This document shows positions 11,104 to 21,184 of a DNA stretch of 50,194 nucleotides, piece after piece. The first letter of the stretch is position 1. The number at the start of each line of letters is the position of its first letter. Below the pieces are notes generated by a model. The model made no database searches and had not been told where the DNA came from. It saw only the letters and a list, made by a program, of their open reading frames with translations. The position numbers and the translations under genes were made by a program. Source of the DNA: Xenoacremonium recifei (lineage: Eukaryota > Ascomycota > Sordariomycetes > Hypocreales > Nectriaceae); NCBI GenBank assembly GCA_012184525.1, contig WOFQ01000106.1:1-50194 (forward strand), in the 5' to 3' direction.

Positions 11104-12332
11104 GGACACTAGCAGTCTCCACCGTCCATCTCCTTTTCGCATTTATCATATTACCCCATCACGAATAATACTAGCTAGACCCGCCAAAGAAAGTTAAAGT
11201 TAAGGCAAGTAAGCCGTACCTAGCATCTGGAGTGGGATTACCGATTAACAATTAGCGAATACACTAACTTAAGTCTATTAATTAATTAAATAGGGCCACA
11301 GGCAAGACTTAGTTACGCTCTACAAAGAACTCGCTTACTGCCATAAATAACTGTATACCTGCATCCAGATTAATCAGTACCAGTTAGGGGTGGGAAAGGT
11401 GGCACAGTTATATAATGTAACGGGCTGGGCCCGTGGAGGAACCTCGGCTTACACTCTCGTTGGCAATATCGCTTACGCTTTTAGACCCACAGCTCGAGAG
11501 CTCTAGAGCTCCCAAGCTGTGCTCCTATTCCTTTTCTCCTTTCTTTCCTCCTTAGCTTTAGGATACTCGTTCTAGTCATCCAGCTAGTTGTCAATATACT
11601 CAGTTGGACCGTTACATATATAGGCATTACCTTATTATATAATTAGTTATTATTATTACCTAGCTATAAGAACTCCTATGAGACTCTTAAAGCAGACAAA
11701 TTAATAACTATTTCCCTATAAATTTATTTACTTATTTTAACCCTAATTTGGGTATTATATTTACTGATTATTTAATTAACTAGATTATAGCTTATATTTA
11801 AGTCCTTTAGATTTCAGAACGCTGAATTGAAAGGTGTAGTATTTACAGGATATATAGTATTTATCCGGGAGCTTTCTCGTGAGACGGGTTGTTGTCTCTG
11901 TGGGTGTGTGTGTGTGTGCGATCCTCGAACCCTGACTCATTATTAATATTTGACTAAGGTATGCGGAGCTTATCGCGCATCACGTGCCTATGTCATATAG
12001 CGGGTCACGCAATATTCTGCAGCCGATATTTCCCGAAGTAACCCCGGTCGTGGTTTTGTCCGAAGACGGGACCAATAGTTTCTCCACGCGTCAGCGCGTC
12101 AGAAGATCGCAAGGCTGTGAAAGCACGGTTCAAGTCAACGGCAAGAGCACGAACTGTGCTTTCTAATGAAGTTTCCCGGAGTTCAGTGGGGAGGTATGTT
12201 CGCGCGTGACATCTCATCTCCTTCTCTGTTGGAGCTCAAGCTGTTAACGAAGCTTCAGGCACCATGAAGAGATCCGGATTCTGACTTGGCCGTCGAAGCC
12301 TGGACGTCTGACTAGTCCCAAGCTGTCTCTGC
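11104..12332. other. AT-rich, TpA-rich non-coding tract, then APC5 upstream region
   Basis: From 11104 to about 11880 the DNA is AT-rich with many TA steps (runs such as TTATTATATAATTAG near 11633), continuing the decay pattern of the ABCF remnant. It holds the probable solo LTR. A (TG)n run lies at 11904-11918. From about 11960 base composition returns abruptly to that of the flanking genes, and 11960-12332 serves as the APC5 upstream region. No gene is visible. Confidence 0.65.
11416..11616. mobile_element. Probable solo LTR (201 bp)
   Basis: The segment begins TGTAACGG and ends CCGTTACA, a perfect 8-bp terminal inverted repeat of the TG...CA type that bounds LTR retrotransposon LTRs. It is flanked by TATAA on the left and TATAT on the right, which could be a 5-bp target duplication with one change. 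Inside, CT-rich and C-rich stretches are less mutated than the surrounding AT-rich DNA. No gag or pol sequence is seen on either side, so a solo LTR left by recombination is the simplest reading. Orientation cannot be fixed. Confidence 0.6.
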
Positions 12333-14820
12333 ATGAGTTCGACTTACACCATGACACGTTTCTTGACGCCGGCCAAGATCGGCCTCCTGGCTCTCATCGA
12401 GCTGTATGTTGAGGGCCAAGTGCCAAACGATGCCATCCTTCCGGTCCTCTCGTTCATCGCGTTCCATATCATGGACCATGACCCGAAAAGGCCGACGATG
12501 GACAAGCAGGCCCGATGGGCAAAGGCCGAGAAGACAGTCAGCCTTGTCATCGGCATCAAGGACTTCGAGAAGCTCCTCGGAAGCTACCCCTTTCTGATGG
12601 GCATGCCCGGGAGGAAGCTCTGGGACCAGTTCCTCGAAAAGCTGTGGGACATGAACAGCCTCGACGCCATGAACGAATTCTTCGAGAGACTGCCCGACAT
12701 GTTGGCAAAGTCGAGAGAAGAGCGTCGCAGGCTTGCGGAACTACATGAACCAGAAGAGGACAACAAGGCAATGAAGCTGGCCAGAATCTCTCCCCTCGGT
12801 GCTTTTGTTCGCAGAGCAGAAGCGGAATATCTACGACTGCGGTTCCATGACTGCACAGACCTGTGGAAAAGCTTTGTGCGGTACCGGCAACCAACTGTGC
12901 CCTACATCAAGCGGAAGAATCCTGGCATCAGTCGTCTGAGCTTCGACAATGTCTTGCTTCTTGGCGAGCAAGAGGATTGGGACGCGGAGAATGTCGTGGA
13001 GCTAGCAACCATCGCGTACGGAGATATGCTCTCCGGAAACGAACCTGCTACTGTTCCCGTGAGCATGGATGACATCGAGACCTTGTTGGAGTTTCAGATC
13101 GACCAGATGCAGAGTAGGTTGACTTGCCTTTGCCCCTTGGCCTCATTGAGACAGACTCTGACGCTCGTACAGAATACGGAAGCCGAATACCCCACGAGAT
13201 CCGCCATCTCTGGCACGACCTGCTTGCTGATAGTTATGTAACCCCGAGTTTGAACCATTACCTCACGTACGTCTTTCCTACATCAAAATGCTCTATCTGG
13301 TTGATCTAACCCCCTTTAGATTTCTTGAGGCCTGGCGCGGAGGAGACTACCCAACCGCTTTCGACACCCTCCACCGATACTTTGACTATACGATGCAACA
13401 CCGGGACCGTCTCTTCTATCAGTACGCTCTCATGAACTTGGCAGTCCTACAAGCAGACTTTGGATGCAATCAGGAGGCCGTATCGGCAATGCTGGAGTCC
13501 GTTTCTGCGGCAAAGGAAAACCGCGATATGGTCTGCCTAAACTTTGCCCTTAACTGGCTCTTCCACTTCGGTCGCGCCCATCCCGATCTCGTCCAGGACC
13601 TGGAATCCAAAAGTCTCCTCAAGACGGGCAGAGAGAGTCTTGCATTCCTCCGCGTCAAGGCAAGGGAAACAGGCATGTGGACGTTGTGGAGTTCGGTTCT
13701 CCTGAGTGAAGCAAAGCTCGGTCTCATAGGCGGAGAGAGCATTGCAACCGGTATAGAGTTCCTGGTCCGAAGCTCTCACATAATTGTGGAACGGAACATG
13801 CAGAACATGTTTGGTTCTCAACTTTCGATGCAGTCAGCTCTCTGGGACCGCCTGGGTCTCGCACAGCCATCTCTGATGACAAGCGAGATGTTTCTGAGAT
13901 GCCACGCGAGGAATGCCGTGTTTGACGACGAGCTGAAGTTTGTTTGCCGCATCGCCTATAATTTAGCCGCGACGGGGAAATACGACGAAGGTCTTGAGAT
14001 GCTGGATGGTTTGGACCAGAACTCCTTACGGGCGTGGAAGCAGGGCCAGTACTGCAACAAATACCGCGGACTGATCAAGTTGAAGAGAGATCTTCACCAC
14101 AACCACCTAGACGGGGCGGAGCAGCTTTTGTCACAGATGCTTCAAGGGAAGGTGGACGACATCGAGCCAGACATAGGGTTTCTGATCGATACAATGCACG
14201 TGGATTGCTTGACTCGACGGGGCGACTTTCAAGCTGCCTTTGCTAAGGTCGAAGAGATGCTTGCGAAAGTTCGAGAAGACAAGAAGGACATCTTTCTGAA
14301 GGTCAAACTGCTGGTGCTCAAAGCCCATCTCCTCAACGCCGTGGGACGACCTCAAAGAGGCTTCACCATTGCGATGCGAGCCGCCAAGATTGCCTGGGGA
14401 TCGCGTCTCATTCCATGTCTTTGGCAAGCCACTGGAAGCATTTCGAACATTCTGGTCTCCCTGGGCGAGTTCGACGCCGCTTCAAACCTCCTCACCGCCG
14501 TCATCCCGCGGTCCATGGAGTGCGAAGCGCCAGCCATCACCGGCCAGCTCTACTCCTATCTCGGCGACGCAAACATGGGCCTCGCAGGCAAGATGGAGCC
14601 GGAGTCGAGCAAGCGGACAGAGTACCTGACGAAGGCGTCCCTGGCGATCCAGAAGGCGTTCGATTATTACTCGAGCGTTGAGGATATCAACCAGCAGTGC
14701 CAGTTGATGGCGAAAAAGGCCATGATTATGAAGTTGTCGGGCGATATGACCATGGCTGCGGATTATGCTGCTTCGTATTCTAATCTGAAGAACCAGGCTG
14801 AAGCTTTGAAGCTGGCATGA
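12333..14820 (+). CDS. APC5: Anaphase-promoting complex subunit 5
   Basis: Apc5 is a TPR-rich scaffold subunit of the APC/C ubiquitin ligase that drives mitotic exit. The gene has three exons, 12333-13113, 13173-13266 and 13320-14820, with 59-nt and 53-nt introns; the phases close to give 791 aa. The start MSSTYTMTRFLTPAKIGLLALIEL matches the conserved Apc5 N terminus in its first 20 residues, and the exon junctions restore QMQKYGSRIPHEIRHLW and LNHYLTFLEAWRGGDYPTAF. The C-terminal half is an array of helical repeats (for example ALNWLFHFGR, LLEAKL-like pairs, AFDYYSSVEDINQQCQLMAK). No lesion is seen, although the RIP-like tract ends only about 370 bp upstream. In many Pezizomycotina APC5 lies close to the mating-type locus with APN2, COX13 and SLA2; here only APC5 and an SLA2 fragment remain in view. 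Confidence 0.93.
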
Positions 14821-15009
14821 TGAAGTAATGACGACGAGCAAGAAGATTATAGATACAAACACCTATAGAGATAATTGACGCCTCATGACTCAAAGTCTTG
14901 TTGGGTTTACGAACTTGGTATTATACATTTGACGAGGGGGAATAGACTGATCCCTGAATATCATGATATCCTGCGTCTTGATACATGTTCCAAAATGGTC
15001 TTCCTCCTA

Positions 15010-15864
15010 TCACCACTTTATTTGTTCCCCTTTCCTATTCCTTAGCTGGGTGACGTTTGAACTCTCCATATCTGCCTCCGACGCATCGTTCGTAGCCCAA
15101 ACTCTCTCGATACACAGCTCAAACGGACCTTCCACACGATCCGTCAACCCAATGCCCATGCTGGTGACCTTTTGCCGCAGCATCTCCGTCTGCGGCTCAA
15201 CGACAAAGCCATGATTCGTCCGCACAAAGTCATTCCACTTGATCAAGATAGTCTCCCACTCGCCCGGCCGCTTCGCAAAGAGTCTGTGTTGGTGGAGGTC
15301 AGAGGGTTCGACACTCTCTGTTTGTAGGTTGATGAAATACGCCCGGCCGTCGGACTTGACGCGCATGGCAAGATACAGGTATGGATCAATATCCCAGACA
15401 GACCGGCCGAAGACCGTGGGACGTTGGTCTGGCGTGCGGAAGCCGGCGAAGCCTGTTCGTTCGATGTTGGGGCGGTTCGGAGGGAGGCGGGTTGAGATGG
15501 AGCCGTGGAAGCGGGCGAAGGAGGAGGGAGTGTGTGTCAGAGAGGAGTTCGAAGGGCTCGGGCTCGGGCTTTCGGAGGATTCGGCCGTGTTTGGAGATGT
15601 GTTGAAGTCGAAGTGACTCTCGGAGAAGCCACCGATCGTCTTGTCGCACATGATGATGCAGTCTCGAACGGCCGTAGCTTCATCGAAGTCGTAGAGAGGC
15701 CGAGGGCCTTTGGCGCCTTTGATGGCTTCGAAGTTCATAGCTGCCCTAGTTAGCCTAGGTCAACAGGAGAGCCGACTGTCCTTACCAATGGATGTGCGCC
15801 GCCTGAGCTCATCCATGCTTCTTCCGAAGAAGCCTCTGGAGAGGAGAGTCTGTGAAGCCTTCAT
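15010..15864 (-). CDS. CIA30: Complex I intermediate-associated protein 30 (CIA30/NDUFAF1)
   Basis: This is an assembly factor for mitochondrial NADH:ubiquinone oxidoreductase. Two exons, 15786-15864 and 15010-15740, are joined across a 45-nt intron (GTAAGG donor, CAG acceptor), giving 269 aa. The short first exon supplies MKASQTLLSRGFFGRSMDEL, which is basic, Ser-rich and lacks acidic residues at first, as expected for mitochondrial import. The body has the CIA30 fold hallmarks: IMCDKTIGGFSESHFDF, FHGSISTRLP, RTGFAGFRTP, DPYLYLAMRVKSDGRAYFIN, WETILIKWNDF and GIGLTDRVEGPFELCIERVW. A Ser/Pro-rich insertion at about residues 75-95 is lineage-specific padding. It is convergent with APC5 (about 190 bp apart). 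The gene appears intact. Confidence 0.92.
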
Positions 15865-16336
15865 CTTGCGGATGACGAAGACAATGCGCCGAGTTCAGAA
15901 GTGCAGCAGAGCCAATTGGCTCACCGAGTTTCGAAGACCATCAGCTGAAGCAGGTCAGGTCTGTGGCAGAGGGGAGCGCAGGTTCGCTGGACGTGGGCGT
16001 GCTGCGGAATGTCGTTGAAAGTAGTCAATAACGTCGACGAACAATAGAAGCAAGACAAAGCTCGAGATGGGACAGTTTCACACATAGCAGTAGGTGTTAA
16101 AGTGGCCCCAAGCCCCTCCTCGAGACGTGGACTCCGCACAATTAACACCCGTCGGCGGGTGTGTCGCATCCCGGATTATCGTACGTCCGTGATCAGCCCA
16201 GACCCAAGAAATTCTTCCCACTCGCCCATCCTGAAGCCGACAGACAGCCTCGAGCTCGATCATGACTTTGCGCCACCGGTAAACCCGGGGTTATTCCTTT
16301 CTTTTCATACTCGGTGACTCTCTCTGTATAGTCACG
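15865..16336. other. Divergent promoter between CIA30 and the MBA1-like gene
   Basis: About 470 bases separate two start codons pointing away from each other, so both promoters of these two mitochondrial-protein genes must lie here. A pyrimidine-rich stretch (CTTTCTTTTCATACTC near 16298) precedes the + strand start. No other feature is seen. Confidence 0.5.
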
Positions 16337-17373
16337 ATGCCTTCGTCCGCCTCAATGGGCGCTGTTGTGCGTTCCAGTGTCCCGACGGCGCTGCGAAGAT
16401 GCGTCCTCGGAACAACGAGCGTCCAATTCCCACGATCGTATGCGGCGATGCCCTCGAGGACCCAAATGGTTCGAGAGATGGAGAAGACAGCGCGCCAAAG
16501 TGCCCGCAAGACTGATACGGAGACGATGTCGGCTATGCAGCGGAGGGCCAACAACGAATACTTCAAGTCCGGCGGCGGTCCTGTTTTCCCAGGTCAGTAC
16601 AAGATGGTCTCAATCCTGCGCGTTGAGAACTGCTGCCAGTCTGCGCCGGCTCAGTATGCTAATAACCGCTCTACGCAGGCACCTTCATCTCCCTTCCGCT
16701 CTCCCAATACCCCCGAAGCCCGAAATCCTTCCTCCTGTACCAATGGTTCCGAATAAAGCAATGGGGCTTCGAATACCTCTCCATCCTCAACATGAAGCTC
16801 AAGTCCATGCCCAACTGGACGTCTCGGCCGAAATGGAAGATTGCCCGCGGCAAGATTGCGCCCACCGCCAAAGTCATGTACTCGGAGCTTCTCACAGCCT
16901 ACGCTGCCGGCGACAAGCAGACCGTGCAGGCGCTGTGCCTCGGCAACTTCGCGAAGAAGCTGACGGCAGCCATTGACCGACGAAACCCCAGCGAGACGAC
17001 ATTGTTCGAAGTCCTCAAGTACAACAAGCCTTTATTCTACCCGCGGGTAGTGGCACATCAAGTTCACCAAGTCAACCCCCACGACAAGGAGATGGTGACT
17101 GAACAGGCTGTCGTGGCCATCGCGTCGACCCAGAAAGCCTCCAAATACAATGCGACCACTGGTCAGCTGATCCCGGGCAGCACCAAGATCCAGCAGAAAC
17201 TCGAGCACGTCGTCTTGTCGAGGCAAGTCAGCGAGAAGACCTTCCAGCCTGGAGAATGGCGGATTTGGGGCACCGTGCCAATGACGACAATGGAGGGCTA
17301 CACGAAGGAGCAAGCCTGGATCAAGGAGGAGCAGGCTAGACGAGCTGGCTGGGAGGGGCCATCTAAGAAGTAA
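16337..17373 (+). CDS. Tim44-like / MBA1-MRPL45-like mitochondrial protein
   Basis: Two exons, 16337-16592 and 16679-17373 (86-nt intron, GTCAGT donor, CGCAG acceptor), give 316 aa. The N terminus (VVRSSVPTALRRCVLG) is Arg/Ser-rich without acids and looks like a mitochondrial presequence. The C-terminal two thirds resemble the Tim44-like domain of Mba1 and MRPL45: FRIKQWGFEYLSIL, KWKIARGKIAPTAKVMYSELL, an FAKKL helix, FYPRVVAHQ, VVLSRQVSEKTFQPGEWRIWGTV and a final ARRAGWEG tail. Mba1 docks mitochondrial ribosomes to the inner membrane for co-translational insertion. This member should act in the matrix face of the inner membrane. It shares a promoter region with CIA30, another respiratory-chain biogenesis gene. 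Assignment to Mba1 rather than another Tim44-domain protein is likely but not certain. Confidence 0.8.
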
Positions 17374-17726
17374 CTTGGAGGCGGTGGATGGTTGAGTGAG
17401 AACTGGATACTGTTCTGCTCTGAACTACTTTGATACGAAGTGGTGAGCAGGGTGTAAAATAAGGAGTGTATATTGTACGAGGATTATATCTGTACTATAG
17501 GAGAGCATGGAGGCAGGCCCAAGCATAGAAGCCAGCATGGAATTATCCCCCACCTCTTTGCGTGTCATTGAAACGGATCCTCCTTCAAAGTCAAGTGACG
17601 CAAGGTTATGAGACCGAAGAGACGATGTCAAGGCTGCGATCATGGCCGTGGACATCAATGATGTAGGTGCTCGTCTCAAATTCCCATCTCACAGTTGCTG
17701 TCTTGTCAGAGCCTAGAGGTCAAGGC
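17374..17726. other. Convergent 3' region
   Basis: About 350 bases between two converging genes; expected to hold both 3' UTRs. No gene or repeat was seen. Confidence 0.5.
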
Positions 17727-20182
17727 CTAAAAGAACTTTCCAGGCGAGGTCGAGATGAGGTTCTCAGCAGGGACGTCAGTCTCTCCGCTCATGTCTCCGC
17801 TGATGCTTCGCGGAAGAGGGCGATCGAGAGCATCAAAACGGCGACCCTGGATCTTAGCATGCGTCCACTGGAAGGCCAATCTGAGAGCCAGAGCGCCGAA
17901 GCCCCAGAGCATGCTACCCACGGGAGCAGCAACAAAGGCGCCAAATGCACCCCAGTCGTTGGCATACAAGCCGTTCTGGATGAGGAGAAGCTGACCGCCC
18001 TCCTTTGCGTTGCCGTAGTAGATAGTCCCAAAGATAAACACAGTCAGGAGACCGCCGAGACCGCCGACGACAACCTCGAAGCCGCGCCACCAGTAGAAGC
18101 AGTCCATAAGGCCGAGGACCAGGACGGGGATAGTGGCAGCAGAGACCAGGTCGACAATGAGGTAAATCTGCAGGATGGACGGTGCCTTAAGAGCGAGAAC
18201 AACGGTCGGGATGATAATCAGGATCACCATGCCACGGATGTACCAGACGTTGAGGCGGTTGCGGAAAAGATCGACTGAGGCGGAAGACACCATGGCTGAC
18301 TGAAGACTGTCGAATGCAGCCACACTGAGAGTGACGACCATGACGAGCACGATGCCGACAACCCAGCTGGGCAGCGTCTCAAGCAGGAGGAAGAAGGACA
18401 CAGATCCATCACCATCGCTGCCAAGATCACCCGCCCAGACTGCAATCAGACCAGTAGCTCCAACCAGTGTGAGGATGACCAGAATCACCACAGTCGCAAC
18501 AGAGGTGCCAATCCAGAGGTCCTTATCGGTCTTGGAAGCGAAGGTTCGCAGCCAGAAGCTGGAGAGGAAGAAGTCGTTAGTCACAATAGCGACAGGCAGT
18601 ATGTAGAGCAGCTGCCAGCCTAGAAGGCTTGCGTCGAGGAGGCCGGACGACTTGATCAGGCTTCTGTCGATATCGGTCTTGACGCCAATAGTGATGGTGG
18701 CAATAATGACCAGGGCGACGACCATAGCACCCTGCACCACATCGGTAAGAAAGGAAATTCTGAATCCTCCGAGAGCTGGTAGAATTAGCAACGGTTCGAC
18801 TCATCTGCGCGCAAAGGAGTCAGGAGGGCTTACATGTGTAGATGGTGGTGACGATACATTCAACGATAATAACAGGCAGCGCATCAAGGCCCGTCAACGC
18901 ATTGACAACCTGCCCAATAGCAGACAGCTCAGAGACCATGTACAAGAACAGGTTCACCAGCGTCATAAAGCTGAGATACAGCATCGTAATAAGCCCGTAG
19001 CGCTGCTCCGTCCACTGCGTCAAAACGAATCCCTCGGGACACTTGCGGCGAATAATCGGCCCTAAGTATCCAAAAGCGAGAATCGGCAAAGCTGAAGCCA
19101 GTGAATACACAAGCATTCCTTGCACACCAGTAATGGTCGCAAGCTCCGGATACGAGAACAGGATACCGGATCCGAGGGCTAGAACGGTCAGTTGGGCTCT
19201 AGGGGAAAGGGGGGAAGGGGGGGGGAGTTCTGGAGCGGCAACACTTTTCCCACGCAAGCATTAACTTGATCGAGTATTACGGTACAATCTCAGCTTCGTT
19301 TCCGCAGGAGCGGCATCTCCCCGGAAGAGTCTCCAGGGTTGGATGCCGTCTCTGCGTCAACTCGGCGCCCGTAGTGAGCCGCATCCTCCCCCCTCCCGAG
19401 ATGTCTCTCTGAGGGTTTTTGGATGGTTTGATCTCCAGTACAGCAAAGCTGGTGGGCTATAAGTTACCTATGGAGAGGAGCATCTCAAGGAGGGGGGAGA
19501 AGACAAAGGTCTGGGTACGAACCTGCTCGTTCAGTTGTGTTGCTACTCGAGTTGATACTCGACCGTGTTAAAAAGTCAAAGGCTTCAGGCCTTTTTGTGT
19601 TGCTGTTGCTGCTGCGTCTGCGTCGTTGCAATGCTGCCGCTCCGGGTGGTTTTATCTAGAGCGTCTGCCCTACTCACCGGAAGCGATGAAGTTGAAGGCC
19701 AGAGGGTAGGCTGAGTACCGTTAGTGTCTGACTCAGAGAGTGGCTGGGGATCAAATTCGAGGCGGCTCATGAGTGAGGTTCAAGATGTGAGGCACGGGGT
19801 GTGAGGTACGAGGTGTGAGGTGCAAGGTGTGAGGTGCAAGGTGTGAGGTGTAAGGTGTGAGGTGCAAGGTGTGAGGTACGGGGTGTGAGGCTGAGGCAGT
19901 GAGGTTGAGGCAGTGAAGTTGAGGATGTGAAGACTCCTGCTCATGAGCCTCGCCAATCGACGGGAAGAGTTCCTGACCCGTCTGAGTTCCATTTCCAGCC
20001 ACGAAGTCCGCCTTGGACTGCTTCCTCATCTTCCAAGCAACGCCTGTTCCCAAGACCCTATCGCGCGCGTCAGCAGCAGCACTTCTCAAAGCAATGCCCA
20101 GCCAGAAGACAGTTCCTCACAGAAAGGCGCCATAAGTAACGTAAATAATGGCATTGGATGCCGCGAACGAGGGCTGGCCCAT
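17727..20182 (-). CDS. SSS-family (DUR3-like) solute symporter
   Basis: Five exons fit in phase: 20121-20182, 19978-20057, 19678-19710, 18834-19178 and 17727-18775, giving 522 aa from an ATG at 20182. The first three exons are tiny (62, 80 and 33 nt) but restore family sequence: NAIIYVTYGAFLVLGTGVAW, KADFVAGNGTQTAYPLAF and NFIASALGSGILFSYPELAT. Later blocks include CPEGFVLTQWTEQRYG, VVTTIYTSLGGFRISFLTD, FFLSSFWLRTFASKTDKDLW and SFFLLLETLPSWVVG. About a dozen hydrophobic segments follow, and the tail is cytoplasmic and Arg-rich. The fungal subfamily includes annotated urea active transporters; substrate here is unproven. A plasma-membrane Na+- or H+-coupled symporter is expected. Without splicing, the 5' region would appear broken (TGA after AFL), but that TGA lies inside a good 63-nt intron. 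GATA-type sites upstream suggest nitrogen control. Confidence 0.85.
19776..19900. repeat. 14-bp minisatellite inside an SSS-transporter intron
   Basis: Around 19776-19900 a GTGAGGTGCAAGGT-type 14-bp unit repeats about eight times with small changes (TGCAAGG, TACGAGG, TACGGGG variants). It then degenerates into GTGAGGCTGAGGCA and GAGGTTGAGGCA. It lies wholly within the 267-nt second intron (19711-19977) of the SSS transporter, which is the largest intron of that gene. Confidence 0.85.
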
Positions 20183-21184
20183 ATCGTCAGATTGTCCCTG
20201 GTCGTCGCAGGGGCGAAGTCGTGTGAATGCGCGAGGTTATCGCTGTCGAACGGTTGAGGTGACTGGGCGAAGCCGATAAGGTGTCTGTGTCCCAGCAAGA
20301 GGATGAGTCGAAACGCGAAGGTGATAAAGGGAAAGCCGGCAGACGAAGGTTGGGAGCGCAGAGAAATACCGCGTTCGAACAGCGTCTTCCCACGAGTTAG
20401 CAGAACTTTTCGCGTGGGACGGACTAGCTCTAGAGAGCAGTAGGGCCGACCGATCTCATGACATGATGGTTGATGCTAGACGGGGGGTGGGGATTGTTAT
20501 TACCTTATCGCTCGTGTAGCAAGCCAGCTTCTGAGCTTCGGGATGAATTGTCCGAGTGGCAACGAGCTAATAACACATTCAGCACACATCCGGGATACTG
20601 GCGATTTCCAGTTGCCTAGATCACCGTGTCAAAGAACTCTGTCACAGACTGCCAAGTGGTGGGAAATAAGTCCCATTTTCTACTTCTGTGGGGCTACCTA
20701 ATAAGTTGCAAGACGCATACAAACATGAGGAGTAGGATGGCTATATCCGCCATGACCAAGGAGATCGTCAGCCAACCGTCGATGGTATGTCGAAAATACA
20801 ATTATGCCCAGTTAAATTGACCCTTCACTGTATCCTCCACTAAAGCTGGCGTAGGGAGTGCTGAAAATAAGGAAATGCTGAAAAGTGAGGAAATGGATAA
20901 GGAAAACCGATGAAAGCAACGCAAGCCTATTCTTCTAGTTAGCAATTTACTCAAGGAGGAACAAAGAAGCAAATACCTGAAAGCTGCGGCGTGGTGAACG
21001 TTGATGGTTGCTCGGCAAGTGGGCGATATTAGGAGCATGCCATTCCACTATTATAGCAGACAAGGAAATAAATGCACAAAAAAGCTCAAGAAGGAAAGCG
21101 GACACGCTCAACATGCGTGTTAGAAACCTCGCCACCAACGATAGTCCAGTCGCTGTGGCACACCACTAAGAACTTGACAGAGCG
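20183..21184. other. Intergenic: SSS promoter and Rim4-like 3' region
   Basis: About one kilobase between two minus-strand genes. The left half is the SSS transporter promoter with the GATA sites. The right half (20820-21180) should contain the 3' UTR of the RRM gene. Small frames show no recognisable protein. Confidence 0.5.
20238..20510 (-). promoter_or_regulatory. Cluster of GATA-factor sites upstream of SSS transporter
   Basis: Four HGATAR matches lie within about 330 bp of the start codon: CGATAA read on the minus strand at 20238-20243, CGATAAG at 20274-20280, TGATAA at 20322-20327 and CGATAA (minus) at 20505-20510. About one would be expected by chance in this length. AreA/NIT2 GATA factors activate nitrogen-scavenging permeases through paired sites, which would suit a urea-type transporter. 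This is motif evidence only. Confidence 0.4.

Noticed and set aside
11500..11520. Palindrome GAGCTCTAGAGCTC
   Set aside because: Short, single, and inside the putative LTR; no independent function can be argued.
20119..20125. TGA after YGAFL as a nonsense mutation of the SSS transporter
   Set aside because: The TGA is part of a GTGAGG donor; removing the 63-nt intron restores family sequence.
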